Assembly (NCBI GenBank): GCA_905182985.1 | Contig: CAJJDN010000011.1 | Location: forward strand, 186,001 to 250,000 | Source of the DNA: Paramecium sonneborni | Lineage: Eukaryota; Ciliophora; Oligohymenophorea; Peniculida; Parameciidae | Reading direction: 5' to 3' | Length of the DNA stretch: 64,000 nucleotides | In this document: one piece after another, positions 37,626-50,000 of the stretch | Layout: the number at the start of each line of letters is the position of its first letter | Position numbering within the stretch: position 1 is the stretch's first letter | Program-made: the position numbers and the translations under genes | Notes under the pieces: generated by a model | Databases searched by the model: none | Seen by the model: only the letters and a program-made list of their open reading frames with translations | Told to the model about the DNA's origin: nothing

Positions 37626-39208
37626 ATGATATAAAGTTCTACTCGTAACCGTTCAGAACAATTAATCTACTAAAGAAGATAATAAGAATAGTAGGTGGGT
37701 AAATTGAATACAAAGCTTAGATAAGAGCATTATGAGAAGACTTTTGCAGCTTGGGAAAATAAAGGAAAAGATGTTGCCAATTTGTAATATACAAAGAATA
37801 GGTAAGAAAATAGTATATTTTAGACTTCAATAAATACGTTCAGAAGCTGAAGCTAATAAGAATTAAAGAAGAGAAAGACTAGCATTATTATTAAATGCTG
37901 AACATGAGCAATATCAATAAGAAATAAAAGCAATGGTTGAAACTCCAGAATAGGTAAAGGAGAGAATGATGAAAGAAGTTGCAGAATTAAAATAAAGAAA
38001 GGAGGTTGAAAGAGCTAAATAAGCAGAAGCAGCATATAATCGTAGATTTAGAGATAATGCTGATGAACTTAGAATGGTCAATTAATAATTTAATGAACTT
38101 TAAACTGTTGCTTACAGAAATATGTAAATGATGGAGAAATAAAAAATGTTAGAAGATTAATATGATGGTAAAAAGTTAAATGATAATAAATTATAGAGGA
38201 AATGATATATGCAGAATTATATAGAAGAGAAATATTAAAAAAAGAGAGATTAGAAAGAGAAAAGGAGTTAGAATAAAAGGTTAAAGTAGATGAACGAAAT
38301 AAAGTATTGGCTTTATAAACAAAAATGAATGAGACAAAATAATAAAAGACAAAAGAAGAAATTGAATGGGAGAAACAGATGCTAGTATAATTATTTGTTT
38401 GACCATTATAGAAAGAAGAATGGAAAAGAGAAGAAGAAAGACATAAATAAAGAGAAAATCAATATATGAATTATAAGAAAGAAATTAATTAAGAAATAGC
38501 ATTAAATAATGAATAACAAAAAGAATTTAAAAAATAAATTAAATATTAAGAGAAAATTGAGGATAAAGAAATGATTTAGTAAGTTCTTGCAAGAGAAGAA
38601 GCTATTAGTAAAATGGAACAAGCAGAAAAATAAAGACAAAAAGAAGAAACAAGAAAATTCTTATTAAATTTTAAGAATAGAACAAATGAATATAGTATGA
38701 ATGATTAATTAAAGGAAAGATTAATTAATGAAGAAAATGCTAGATAATGGGAAACTAAAGAAGCAAAATGGAAAGCGGAAGATGTAATATATTTTTTATT
38801 ATTTTAAGGATGCAAGAGTAAAATTAATGTATGAAGTTTATGCATAAAGAGCAGAGAATGTTGAAATCAAAAAAAAAATAATAGAAGATGAAAAGAATGT
38901 AAAATAATAAGATAAGATTGAACTTTAAAGATAAATGGAATTATATTAAAAAGATGTAGAAGAGAAATAAAGAATAGAGTAGGAAGTATGTTTTATAATT
39001 AATGATTTAGAAAATTATGTATACAAAACATAATTTAATAAATTAAATGGATGAAAAAAAACAAAGGTAGTAATTGTTAAGAGATAAAAAATAATAAGAA
39101 GAAGAAGCACTTCGAAAACAAAAAGAAGAATATGATAAAAAAATAGAATTGGAGAAGGCTAAAGGTCGTGCTTTGCTTGATGAACTTAGAAAATAAAGAC
39201 CATATTGA
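37626..39208 (+). CDS. CFAP53: CFAP53 (CCDC11)-like ciliary microtubule inner protein
   Basis: CFAP53 is a long helical protein inside the A-tubule of ciliary doublets that helps anchor dynein arms. Five introns (22, 29, 27, 25, 25 nt) give 484 residues exactly. The sequence is almost wholly charged helix with a trichohyalin/plectin-homology look: HYEKTFAAWENKGKDVANLQ, RRERLALLLNAEHEQYQQEI, MVETPEQVKERMM, YNRRFRDNADELRMVNQQF, and the C-terminal GRALLDELRKQRPY. The ...LL..E..QY..E...ETP.. segment is the part I recognise as CFAP53-specific. Related helical ciliary proteins such as MNS1 are the main alternatives. The dynein heavy chain lies 8 kb downstream. Confidence 0.82.
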
Positions 39209-39380
39209 TTTATTAGAATCAATTCAAATTATTATTTAAAATAATCTCTTTATAAAGAAACATTTAATATTTATAGAGTATTTATTATTTAGAATATTAG
39301 ATAAGTATTTGAGAATAGGAATTCGCATAGGTTGATAAAAAATGAAAAATTGATTAAATTAAATTATTTAATTCTTGGAT

Positions 39381-39876
39381 ATGTCAACTCCTCAAATAAA
39401 ATCAAAATTGGTTCAAACATTTGGAAGAAAGAAGAATGCTGTAGCAAGTGCAAGTGTTAGAGAAGGAAAGGGTATTATATAAGATTAAAATAAGGTTTGG
39501 TTAGAGTAAATGGAGCTCCAATTGAATTAGTCAATCCAGCCCCATTGAGATAAAAGGCTCTTGAACCATTATTACTTCTTGGTTAAGTCAGAACAGGTAG
39601 ATTAGATATCAGAGTCACTGTTAGAGGTGGAGGAAGCACTGCTTAAATTTATGCTATTAGATAGGTAGAATCAGCAATCTTAAATATCATTAGGCTATTA
39701 GCAAGGGTATCGTTGCTTACTATCAAAAATATATTGATGAAACTTAAAAGAGAGAAATCAAAGATCTTTTATTATAATATGATAGAACACTTTTAGTAGC
39801 TGATCCAAGAAGATGTGAGCCAAGAAAGTTCGGTGGTAAGGGTGCTAGAGCTAGAAGATAAAAGAGTTATAGATGA
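39381..39876 (+). CDS. RPS16: Ribosomal protein uS9 (eukaryotic S16)
   Basis: uS9 sits in the head of the small ribosomal subunit, with its C-terminal tail reaching P-site tRNA. Introns of 23 and 29 nt give 147 residues, the normal eukaryotic length. Clear features: VQTFGRKKNAVASASVREGK, LVRVNGAPIELV, PLLLLGQVRTGRLDIRVTVR, GGGSTAQIYAIRQAISKGIV, LLVADPRRCEPRKFGGKGAR and the tail RRQKSYR, whose final Arg is the universally conserved residue. TGA is at 39874-39876. Identification is secure. Confidence 0.97.
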
Positions 39877-39916
39877 AAATTTTATATCATAGTACATTAA
39901 AAAATATAAAATATTA

Positions 39917-41852
39917 ATGGAATTTTAGTGTTGTTAATGTTCGATAGATTTCAATTAGACTGATCATTCACCACTTGTCTTACCTAGTTGTGGTCATTCA
40001 GTTTGCTTATCTTGTGTAAATAAATATATTTCTGGATAATAATCGTTAATCTGCAAAGAAGATGGGTATATATCTATAAGATCTATTTAAGAATTTAATG
40101 CGATGTTCATAAAGATATCAAATGTTTTCCATAAAATTAAAGTATAATTGCCTTGATAAAGAAACGAAGATCATCTGCTAAATGTGTTACAACTATTCAA
40201 ACACCTGATGAACAATAATAATAGATTTTTAATCAAATAAAAGATGTTAGTGATTTCTAAGGTGAAAAAGGCCTATCTTAATCTTTATCTTAGGAAGCAC
40301 TACCTAAATCTAGTCTTTGTAAATTACATCAAAAGGAACTAGAATTAGTATGTCAGGAAGATGGCTAATACATTTGTGTAAATTGTGCATTATTTGGACC
40401 ACATAAATTTCATAATTATCTTCCTATTGAATAATATCTCAAATAAATAGAATCAGCAGTTTAATAAATATCTAATGTTTATAAACAAATACAGACTGAA
40501 AGAAATAGTTAAGAATAATTTAAACAATTATTAGTTCTTGGACTTAAATAATAATAAAACTGTTTAAGATCTCAAATAGAATTATAATTTGATGATCTTA
40601 TTAAATCTATTGAGGATATTAAATTATAAGTTTTACACAACGTTGAACTTAATTATTAAAATTCTATTGATCATTAATCTATTAAACTTGATTCTGAATT
40701 AATTTCATTATAAATTGAAGCAGATAACTGGCTAAATTAAGCTTAAAATCAATTAAGCCTTTTATTAGATGACTCTTAAGAATAAAAGTGTCGAAAATTT
40801 GATGATCAAATTGTTAAATTAGGTGATGTATTAATATAATCCTTTGATAAAATTAAAGAATAAATAAAAATCAAAATTGAATAAACTTATAATTCACTTG
40901 TTGTTTAAGTTCCTATTTAATTAATCTTGAATTATATTACTAAAATGATGGGATTAAATAAAACTAAATCTGAAGTTTTAAAATAGGAATATGTATAACC
41001 ATTAGAATCAATTTTAGAAGAAAAAGATCCTATTAAAAAAGTTGATTAATCAGAATTTTTATTAGATGATAAACAACTTTAAGAAGAATCTTTCTATCAA
41101 TATGAATTACATAAACCATTATAAATAGATGTAACAAAAGGTAAACGATATTCCGGTATATTTTCATAATCATAATAACCAACCTAACCAACTTCACCTT
41201 CTCAAGATATGACTAAATCAATCAATTTTGTTTCCGGACAAAACTAACCATTAAAATTAAAGGAAAGAAGTATGACATTATCACACCATGAACTTTTAGA
41301 TGTTTCACAAATACTTATTTAAAAATAAACTAAAATTAATAATAATACCAATTCAAATAGCAATTCAAAATCATAGAAAAAATTCACAAATAATCAAAAA
41401 ATGAATGATAAATTATCAAATACTTTTAGTATCATTCATTAAGATAAGAGTGAAATTATTGATCTAAGCTCAATAGGTATAAATTATAATCTAACCTAGA
41501 TTTTACTGATCAAATTATTTAGATCTTGGGAGAGTACTTAAAAGGAACCCAAACTGTCAAAGTCTTAAAGTTAAGTAAATGCAAATTAACAGATGATCTA
41601 TTATATAAGTTGATTTTAAACATCACTCAAACAAAGTATTTTTTATTATATTATACTAATAGAATTAATACATTGCATTTATAGCAAAACATTCTTACAG
41701 AAAAATGTCTTGACAATATTTTAACTCATTTGAGATAAAATGGTCAAACACAATTAAGAAGCTTATATTTGAATTAAAATAATTGCACTGCTACAAAGGC
41801 CAAAAAAAAGATTGATGAAATTAAAAAATTTGGAATTTAGATATCATTATGA
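39917..41852 (+). CDS. RING - B-box - coiled-coil - LRR protein (TRIM-like)
   Basis: Introns of 26, 23 and 27 nt give 619 residues exactly. The N-terminal RING-type finger reads CCQCSIDFN...LVLPSCGHSVCLSC...ICKEDG, the layout of E3 ubiquitin ligases. A B-box-like set follows: SLCKLHQKELELVCQEDGQY, CVNCALFGPHKFHNY. Then comes a long coiled coil of roughly 200 residues, a Ser/Gln/Asn-rich linker, and C-terminal leucine-rich repeats of the RNI type (VKVLKLSKCKLTDDLLYKLI, LHLQQNILTEKCLDNIL, LRSLYLNQNNCTATKAKKKI). The RING/B-box/coiled-coil order is that of TRIM ligases. A C-terminal LRR instead of SPRY or NHL is unusual. Ligase activity is inferred, not shown. Confidence 0.85.
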
Positions 41853-41971
41853 CTTTTGATCATTTATTTGATGTATAAATTATAACAGATATTATCAAAT
41901 TTCTAAAATTAAAAATTTGGTATAATATCTTTAGATTCATAATAAAAAGAAATTTTAAACAAAAAACATTA

Positions 41972-42599
41972 TCATGCTTAATGATATTTTACTTTATTAT
42001 ATAGACTTTAAGTGTATTCTATGAATTCTTACCATTGTTTAAGAACTTTGATAGCAGCTGCATTAATTTCTTTAATATAAAGTCTATATTGGATAATAGA
42101 TGATTGATCTAAATTCTAAAGGTATTAGCTTATATTCTCAGATTCATTAAATTCTTTATAATAATCAATTACTTTTTTCATTTTTTCGTTAAAATTTTCT
42201 ATTTGTGCTATGTCTATTTAAATAGGTTTACTTATTGTTTCAATCTTTTTAGCTGTATATTTTTCTATAAATTCTTGTTATAAATTGGCTGGTTCATTTT
42301 GAAAGTTTGTATCAGAAATTAATAAGCTATTTTAAGAAGGGATACTTTAAAATTTTATTATATTCTTACTTGTCTACTGGTATATATATTGGCTTTAATA
42401 AACTTCTATAATTTATGTAACCTTAAATTAATTTCCTTAAAGAAGCCCTGTAAATTAATTTAAATAAATACGTGTTTATGTTGAAATTAGTGACCAATAT
42501 TTTATCATAAATTTGATCTGCATTAAAATCATAGAAATCATCATCTTGTAAGTCAGCTGTAGTGAAAACTATGGATGAATTTGAAAATTGTTAACTCAT
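41972..42599 (-). CDS. Uncharacterised helical protein
   Basis: From ATG 42599 (MSQQFSNSSIVFTTADLQDD), a 25-nt GTA...AG intron joins two coding-like frames to give 200 residues ending YNKVKYHQA, TGA at 41972. A further 24-nt stretch is also a possible intron that keeps frame (192 residues). The second half is helical and charged (QEFIEKYTAKKIETISKP, NFNEKMKKVIDYYKEFNES, RLYIKEINAAAIKVLKQW). No domain is recognised. It is convergent with the RING/LRR gene (119 bp). Confidence 0.65.
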
Positions 42600-42910
42600 C
42601 TTATTAGATTTATTACTTTAAATTTATTTATCATTTAATATTAACAGATTATAAATTATCTATAAATATCCTAAAATAAGATTAATTTATAATGTAATCT
42701 AATTACACATTCAATTATTTTCTAAATAGCAATCTATAATTGTTTTCATTAATTATAATAATCAAGGAAGAATAACATTATTTTTAGTTATTGAGTATAG
42801 TTTTGTAAATTTTCAATTAATTTTATAAATAAAATTTCAAGATCATAAAAACCATTCTTTAAAATTAAATATTGTTAACAAAAGAAAAAGCAAAAATACA
42901 AAGAATTAAC
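42600..42910. other. AT-rich intergenic spacer
   Basis: About 310 bp between two minus-strand genes, presumably the promoter of the upstream-facing gene at 42599 and the 3' region of the NF-YA gene. No coding-like frame or recognisable element is seen. Confidence 0.5.
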
Positions 42911-43387
42911 TCAAAGTTTTGGTGGAGATTCAACAGAATTCTGTTTTTTTAAAAATTTTCCATCTGGCCCTCTTTCTCTTTTAAGTGCATGTTGATGCCT
43001 CGATTCATAAATATATTTTTAATTAGATTTATCCAAAACCTTAGTAGCTTATTATTTTCTTAATTCCTCTAATTTTAATGCTTATTAAGCTCTTTTGATT
43101 CTTCTAATCATGATTCGTCTATATCTAGAATTTAATAAATTGTATTACTATTTTTAGTTTACATATCTAGGTTCTTATTCATATTAAATAATTATGGGAT
43201 ATTTAGGTTAATTTTTTTCTTCCTATTTTCCTTAATTTTGTAAATCAGCCTCTTTAAAATGATTAGTAAATTCAAAGAAATTAGTAAGGTATTATTAATT
43301 TAAGAAATGGCTTTTTGATCTTTCATCCTCCGGATAGAACATTGAATACTACTTTTTGTCATTCTCCCTTTAATTTTCTTACAACAT
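42911..43387 (-). CDS. NF-YA / HAP2-type CCAAT-binding factor subunit
   Basis: NF-YA (HAP2) joins the NF-YB/NF-YC histone-fold dimer and inserts its DNA-binding segment into the minor groove at CCAAT boxes. The intronless frame encodes 158 residues. The conserved core is at the C-terminal half: EPRYVNQKQ opens the subunit-association helix, RIMIRRIKRAQQALKLEEL continues it, and QKYIYESRHQHALKRERG with PDGKF is the DNA-contact segment (compare the family's YLHESRHRHAMxRxRGxGGRF). The association helix carries extra residues (QQYNLLNSRYRR) and the linker differs from animal or yeast proteins, so partner binding may be altered. The N-terminal half has no recognised domain. Confidence 0.87.
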
Positions 43388-43430
43388 AAAAAAAAAATTT
43401 AATTATAGCGGGCTAAGAAACTTTATAAAT

Positions 43431-43744
43431 ATGTATTTGTATCAATAAGAACTTGAAATTTTTAAAATCATTCGTCCAATCATTTCCATGCCAAATTAGC
43501 AAAAGAACTTAATCAGAATGATGTTTATTAAATTAAATTGACTATGCTTATAGATGAAAATAAATAGAATTTATATACGATTTTGTATTCATAATATTAC
43601 TTACTTTTATTTGAGTCACAATTAAAAAGACAACGACAAAAAATTAGATGGTTAGATTACTATTTAAAAATTTTGAGTTCTAAAATTCATTTATTTTTTG
43701 GCTTTAATTATATAATATTAATTTCTATTATTAATTATCAATGA
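43431..43744 (+). CDS. Possible small protein of unknown function
   Basis: From ATG 43431 (MYLYQQELEIFKII), a 26-nt intron starting GTC joins a second coding-like frame (KELNQNDVYQIKLTMLIDEN, LFESQLKRQRQKIRWLDYYL) to give 95 residues, TGA at 43742. The C-terminus is hydrophobic (FFGFNYIILISIINYQ) and could be a membrane segment. The GTC intron start is unlike the GTA of neighbours, so the model is tentative. It lies 43 bp from the divergent NF-YA start. The next 140 bp to 43885 show nothing. Confidence 0.35.
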
Positions 43745-43885
43745 TAGTAAAATTAAGTTTAATCTATGTTAAAAACTTAGAGAAACCAGTTTTTATATAT
43801 TATTATATAAAAGAAATGGGATATTTGATTGTTTTTTTTTGTAATAAATTATTATTATAAAATCACAAATAATTTACACTTTGAA

Positions 43886-44155
43886 ATGACAATTAGGGTT
43901 AATTCTTAAAGAGTTGTATAAACCTAAATTCTTAAAACTTTAATGAATGAGAATTATTTACTGAAATCATAAGCTAAAAAGAAGGATGCCCTTATAGTAC
44001 AATTATTAGAAAAGAAAATAAAGGAAGGTGAATAAGCTTTGAAATCTGAAAGAAAAGGAAAAAAAAATGGATCTCAAACAAGGAGGGATGATAAAGATTT
44101 AAGAATTCACACAAGACTTAAAACTCTGATTGATTTATTGCCAGAAGGGTTTTGA
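43886..44155 (+). CDS. Small basic protein of 89 residues, unknown
   Basis: An intronless frame MTIRVNSQRVVQTQILKTLM ... LKTLIDLLPEGF ending TGA at 44153. It is Lys/Arg-rich with likely helices (AKKKDALIVQLLEKKIKEGE) and a basic patch (KSERKGKKNGSQTRRDDK). No family is recognised. The end is 50 bp from the next start on the same strand. Codon use and composition look genuinely coding. Confidence 0.6.
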
Positions 44156-44205
44156 ATTCAAATTTTTCGCACTTATTTAATTAATAATATATTATAAAAA
44201 TTGTA

Positions 44206-45215
44206 ATGAGTGATTCAGATGATTCATTAAAGTAATAACATCAACTTCCATAAAATTTTGGAGAAATAATTGATTCAGATGATGAAAATTGGATGCCACC
44301 TAAAAAAAGTTATAGTCAACTAGAAGAATTTGAGCCTTCTAAATTTAATAAGAACATAATTGCTTTAGATTGGGATTTTAATAAAGTTGAATATTTGTTA
44401 ATAAATAACTAGGTATTTGTAAAAGAACTAAAGATTGAAGCATTATAAGATCCAACTTGGAGAGCTTAAGTGATTAAACAATTTGAGATACATCCTACTT
44501 TAGATCATCCAAATATTGTTAAAGTAAAATGTTAATCAATAAGATAGGTTAAAGAGTAGAATTATGATGAGAAGAAAATAATATTAGAGTTCTTAAATGA
44601 GGCAAATTATTTTAAGAAAGTAATTCTAGATGTATGATTGTTATTTTTAAACTATTAGTAAGCACGTCCTATAACAAATATGATAAAATTAAGATCCTAT
44701 ATTTAAGATATAGCAGAAGGACTCAATTATTTACATAACTTAAGTAAAATATCTAATTATTTGAGATTTTGTTCATATGGATATTAGAATAGAGACAATA
44801 CATTGTACAAGAGGACTAGATGATTTGATTAGAACAGTATGTTAATAATTAAATAGAGGTCAAACTTGGAGATTTTGGGAATATCTAAAGAAAGGGTGAT
44901 ATTTTAGATGCATTTCATTATGAATTCATCAAAAAAAGATAACCAATGATACCTCCTGAATTAACAATAGGCAGTTAAGCTGATTCAAAAATGGATATAT
45001 GGTGTTTTGGCATAGTAATTCATTAAATGATCGTGGCTTATCCACCTAATTTAATGCCCTAAAATTAGAATCAACCAACAAAGATATCATTTGCTAAAGC
45101 ACATTGGAGTAAATATGAAGTAGAGCTTTTTAAATTGGTGAAAAGCATGCTGTAAATTAATGCAAATGATAGACCATCAGCATAGTAAATACTATAAATC
45201 CCATGGCTTTAATGA
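44206..45215 (+). CDS. Protein-kinase-fold protein, probable pseudokinase
   Basis: Introns of 27, 22 and 22 nt give 312 residues exactly. Kinase landmarks: the beta-3 lysine region QVFVKELKIEAL, LDHPNIVKVKC, IAEGLNYLHNL, then FVHMDIRIET in place of HRDLKPEN, VKLGDFG, MIPPEL in place of APE, KMDIWCFGIVIHQM and NDRPSAQQILQIPWL. In the catalytic loop Asp is kept, but Arg of HRD is Met, the Lys two after Asp is Arg, and the metal-binding Asn is Thr. The glycine-rich loop is not evident. The DFG Asp and beta-3 Lys remain. The fold is clear; loss of activity is inference. The acidic N-terminus (MSDSDDS) is ciliate-typical. Confidence 0.83.
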
Positions 45216-45335
45216 AATATATATCTATAATATTAATTTAACCAATTATATCGATTTTAAGATTCTATCCAAATACAAAAATATTGATAATTAATAAATA
45301 AACAATAACAAAAATGAGTATAAAATAGTTTTCTA

Positions 45336-46890
45336 TCAACGTATACTAATATTATGTGGTGCCAATTGACATTTATTATTTTATTATTAATTACCAATAG
45401 TTTATGGATATATACTCCAAAATCTTAAAGTTTCATCTCCAGCCCCAGTCACAATAGTATATCCATCTGGAGACATGGCTAGATAAAGAACACTTTATAA
45501 AAATAAATATGTACCGACTAGTATGACCAATTAAAGTGGCAATCCTTTTCATACCATTGCATTTCCATAGTACAATTTAATGTTGACTATAGCCATGTGT
45601 TGATATTAGTTCATTTTCCATTTTACTAAACATTAAATTACAAACTTAACTTCCAGTATCTTCTTTTGAAAGCATCTTACCTTCTAAAGCATTCCAAAAT
45701 CTTATAGTTTTATCAGCAGTTCCACCTCCACTAGCCAATAATCCATGTTAATGTGGACTCCAAGCTATTGCTTTAACAGCTGCTTAATGTTCACTGAACT
45801 TGAATATTGGTTTCTCAAGTTAAGCTGTACTCCAAATATACAATTTATTATCATTTCCACCTGATGCTAATAATTAACTATCAGGAGACCATTTCAAACC
45901 ACAAACTTCTTGTTTATGTGCTAAAGATTTAAAAAAATAATCTTCTTTTTATCTCAAATCTCTTTAAAGTATTGTTTTATCTCTTGAACCACTACTCAAT
46001 ATATTTTCTGCAAAACAAAGAGTTCCTACTCTTGCTGTATGACTTTATAATGTTCTAACTTTTTATAATTTACAAGTATCCCATATTTATACTTCTCCAT
46101 TATTAGTTCCTACTCCAAGTAATGGTCCTCTTATTGACCAACCAACACTTGTTACTACATCATTACATAAATCAAGTAATTTTGTTACTTTTGAAGATTG
46201 GGCATTCCTATTTTTTAAATTAAATAATACCATAGATATACACAATTATTAAGAGCTACTGATAAAGTGTTTTAATTACTCCAATCTATAAGATTTAAAT
46301 AAAAATCATCTTATAATTAAGGAGCATCCAAAACTTTAAATGGTACTTTAGGAATTTTTCTTATATATTTTCCATAATAACTTGATATTGTTTCTGGCAA
46401 AGCAAAGTACTTATGATCAACAAGAGGACTAAATTATTATTAAATTATTGATACCTATTATAATTTTTTGGGTCAATAGAATCAATATAATGTATATGTT
46501 CATTTTTATATTGAAAGTTATTTTAGTTAATAAATTTAAGTGAACCATTCTCTGGTTCTATAATAGGTTCCTAATCTAGGATTTATTATTTATAGAGCAT
46601 TTCAAGTGCTGCTTAAGATGAAGCAAAATCTTGAGTTTGTGCCTTAGTTTCAGTAAGAATGCTAAACTTCTTTTTTTTTCTAGGAATGAAACGATCACCT
46701 GCACAGTCATTTCTTCTTTTTTAATCAATATTTCCAAAATTGATTAAATTTTCTTATTATTTTGCAGATATTGGATCCTATTGATTACCTTAAAGTATTT
46801 TTTGGTTTTCGGCAACAGTAGTCTATATTGATGATGTAGAACAAAGCTAAGATGATTAAATGAATATACTTGAAGTTTAAGCTTAGACAT
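45336..46890 (-). CDS. Cdc20/Cdh1 (Fizzy) family activator of the APC/C
   Basis: Fizzy-family WD40 proteins bring substrates to the anaphase-promoting complex. Introns of 23, 26, 32 and 22 nt give 483 residues exactly. The C-box GDRFIPRK lies near residue 60 and the chain ends with an Ile-Arg tail (NISIR), both APC/C-docking elements. The WD40 propeller shows DWSNQN, then family-typical [52 protein letters not shown] and [13 protein letters not shown]. The last four stretches closely match Cdh1/Fizzy-related proteins, but I cannot separate Cdc20 from Cdh1 with certainty. The start ATG at 46890 is supported by the 23-nt intron right after MSKLKLQ. Confidence 0.92.
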
Positions 46891-47034
46891 TTACAAACAA
46901 AAATAAAATTTATGTTTCACATAAAAATATATAAATTAAGAATCAAACATTTTAGTGAGAAATGTTTCATAGTAAGAAAATAAAATGTAATGCAGATATC
47001 AAGTTAAAATATTATAATTATTGATAAATGAAAA

Positions 47035-50000
47035 TCAATCATCAAGTTGACATAATAGTGCAACTCCACGTCTAGTCCAAACTGCTGGTTCCACTCCAGT
47101 ATTTAATTCCATATATAAAACAAAGTTAGTAGAATGACCTGTTGTTGAAAGTGTTCCCCTTCTTGTAGAAGTCTTGTAAAGTGGACATTTGTATAATTTT
47201 TAAGAATTTTAATTTTGAGTTGATGCTATCACAGGTTCAAGCCTATTTTATAAGATTTAAAAATAATTACCAAACAACAGGCATTTCTTGGAATAATACT
47301 AAAGGATCAGATTCTTACAATTAATTAGTTCCAACATCCCATTTGCATCCTTATAAGTAGAGACCATCAATATTAACACCTAAAACAATTAGATAATTAA
47401 TTACCATCTTAAGGAATATCTTAAATATTATCTTTGAAGAATGGTCTTACTTAAGTTCTAAAAGTTAAAGTATCTATAGGTGTTTTTGTCTTACGAGCAT
47501 AAGTTTATTTGGCAGCAGTCATGAAACCTTGAGGGAAGAACATAGCTGATAACCAATAAGATTTCATTGTTCCATTTTCTAGCCATTATTTAAAGAAATC
47601 CTAAAAATAATTAATAATATTAAATACCAATCTTTGAATGAGATCTGTAACCCAGGAAGCTAAGGGTTTTAAAGATGGATAGGCAACATTTTCCCAATTC
47701 TCAGGAACTTTAGCATCTAAAAATGAATTAAACATTTTTTCTAATTCAATAGACATAACAACTAATCCTTGTATTGCTTTTTGTAATAATTCTAATGAGT
47801 TTTTCATTACTCGAACTAATTTAATAAAACGATCAACTTCTTATGATCTAAAAATAGCCAAAGACTCAATAGCGACTTCTTTTTTTTATACTAAAATAGG
47901 AGGAATTTTTCCTAAAATTTCTTTAGCTATTTTAAAGACAATTTAATCAGGTGTTTCTTCAACTCCCTTTTCTGCTACCATTCTTGGTTGTACTGATAAT
48001 AAAGTACTCATGAATTCAGCAACTGTTTTTTATTAGAAAGTAATATTAGCATTAGCATGTAATCCAAAGACTTCTGGGTCATCTTCTAAAGGTAATTAAC
48101 TAATATATTAGATAACTGATTGTAAATCAAGAATCTAAGGAGGATGATAAACTCCGCTAGATGAGAATATATAATTAGGATCATTTAAAACAGCTGGACA
48201 GAAATACTATTTGAGTAAATCAGTAATCAATCTAACATCTTTATCATCTGTGACTCTGCCACCATAATTAATTTCTGAAATAATATAATTTAATGTCTAA
48301 TATGGAACTTCTGGCTATTCATCTAAGTACATCTTCAATTACAATTAACAAGTTTCAAAATCTGAATTCATCCATTCATAAGGTATATTCCAACCAATTG
48401 GTCCAAACTTTCTCCTTTCTAAGATAACTGCATGGAAGAAAGCTAAAGAGAATAAAAGTTTCTTATATTCATCTTATTTGGTACATGAATCATAACCTGA
48501 AAGATCATTATAAGTTCTCATCACATTAGCTTTTAATCCTTTAGGTGGTTCATTTGTTAATTTAATACCACTTTATAATACTGGAACAGGGAATTTATCA
48601 GTAGGCATACTTGTTAACCATAATCTATAATTGGCATCAGTATCTGCCTCTACTTATAATTCTTAAATTCTTTCTAATTCTGGCATCCATGTTATTGCCA
48701 AATGACAATTTTATAAGCATACCCAATCTCCTGTTCTTCTTCCTGTCTTTATCAATTCTTTTGCAATATTACCTTATCCTTAACCTAATGAAATAATCTT
48801 TAATTTAGTTTCCATCTCCATATCTTTAGCTAAGTTTAATAAATATGTGATTGGATCAGCTCCTGGAGATAAAACAAAGATTATAGGAGTTGTACAAGAT
48901 GAATCTTAAAATGCTCCTTTCAAATTAAAAACAGGAGGCTCTATAAAGAAAGATGTTAATGTATCTGATACATAATTCTTAATTAGAATAACTAACTTTT
49001 CATCTCTAAGTGTTTTGAATAATAATAACTTCTAAAATGGATCTAAAGAACGGAATACAAGAGGTAAGTCACATTTCCATGGATCCTATGCATCTATTAT
49101 TTCTCTCCATAATGATTCATCATTACTATCTTTCAAAGAAGTTGTTAATTATGCAAATACATGAGATTACTTACTTAACTTCATACAATTCTTCCATGAT
49201 TTCTCATTCAAAAATGATGGATGTTCTTCATTTGGTACTGAACCTGTACCTCCTCTTAAGAATAGATTCCATTCTCTTACATGTATATATTAAGCCTATA
49301 ATTAGATTTTACTTGCTATCAAAAAACTAAATAATAATTTATCTTTCTCAAATAATCCTCTGCAAATGTTTATATAAAATGCTTTTGTAATATCATCAAT
49401 TAACACAGCCAATCTTTCTTCTAATGATGGAGGATTTGGGGCTACTTCTAATCTCTTTTTAAATAACTTTATAAAGAACTCTAAAGAATATTGATACATT
49501 GGATCAATTAAAGCAAGATCTGCTATTACAAAGTAAATAACTGATCCTCTTCTAGCTATTATACGATATTGTTCTCTTGCTTAATTGATCTCTTCTGCAG
49601 TGATCTTCGACTAAGCCATACGTTAATTCACTGTATCTGATGTAATTTTAGATGCATCCAAAGTTGTAATTAAATCTTCTTCTTCCAATATTCTTCCTTA
49701 AGCTTCTGATATTAATTTTAATATTTTATCCTCCAATTCTTATAACTATCTCTTGTCTTATGAAATTTAGAGTATAAGATTAACTCTTTTTTCTTCTAAA
49801 TCAATTCTTTCTTATCGTACGACTTCAACAAGTAATTAATCTTCTAATCCCTAAGGTGTAACAGTAAAGTTAATGATTGTAGTTTTGATACTGATTTCAG
49901 GTATGTAATGTGGATTAGGTAATTTAGTGGTGAAATATAATTTAAATTCATTATTGTAAGGAATATCTTAATCTCCCAACCGTAATAAATATTAAGCTCC

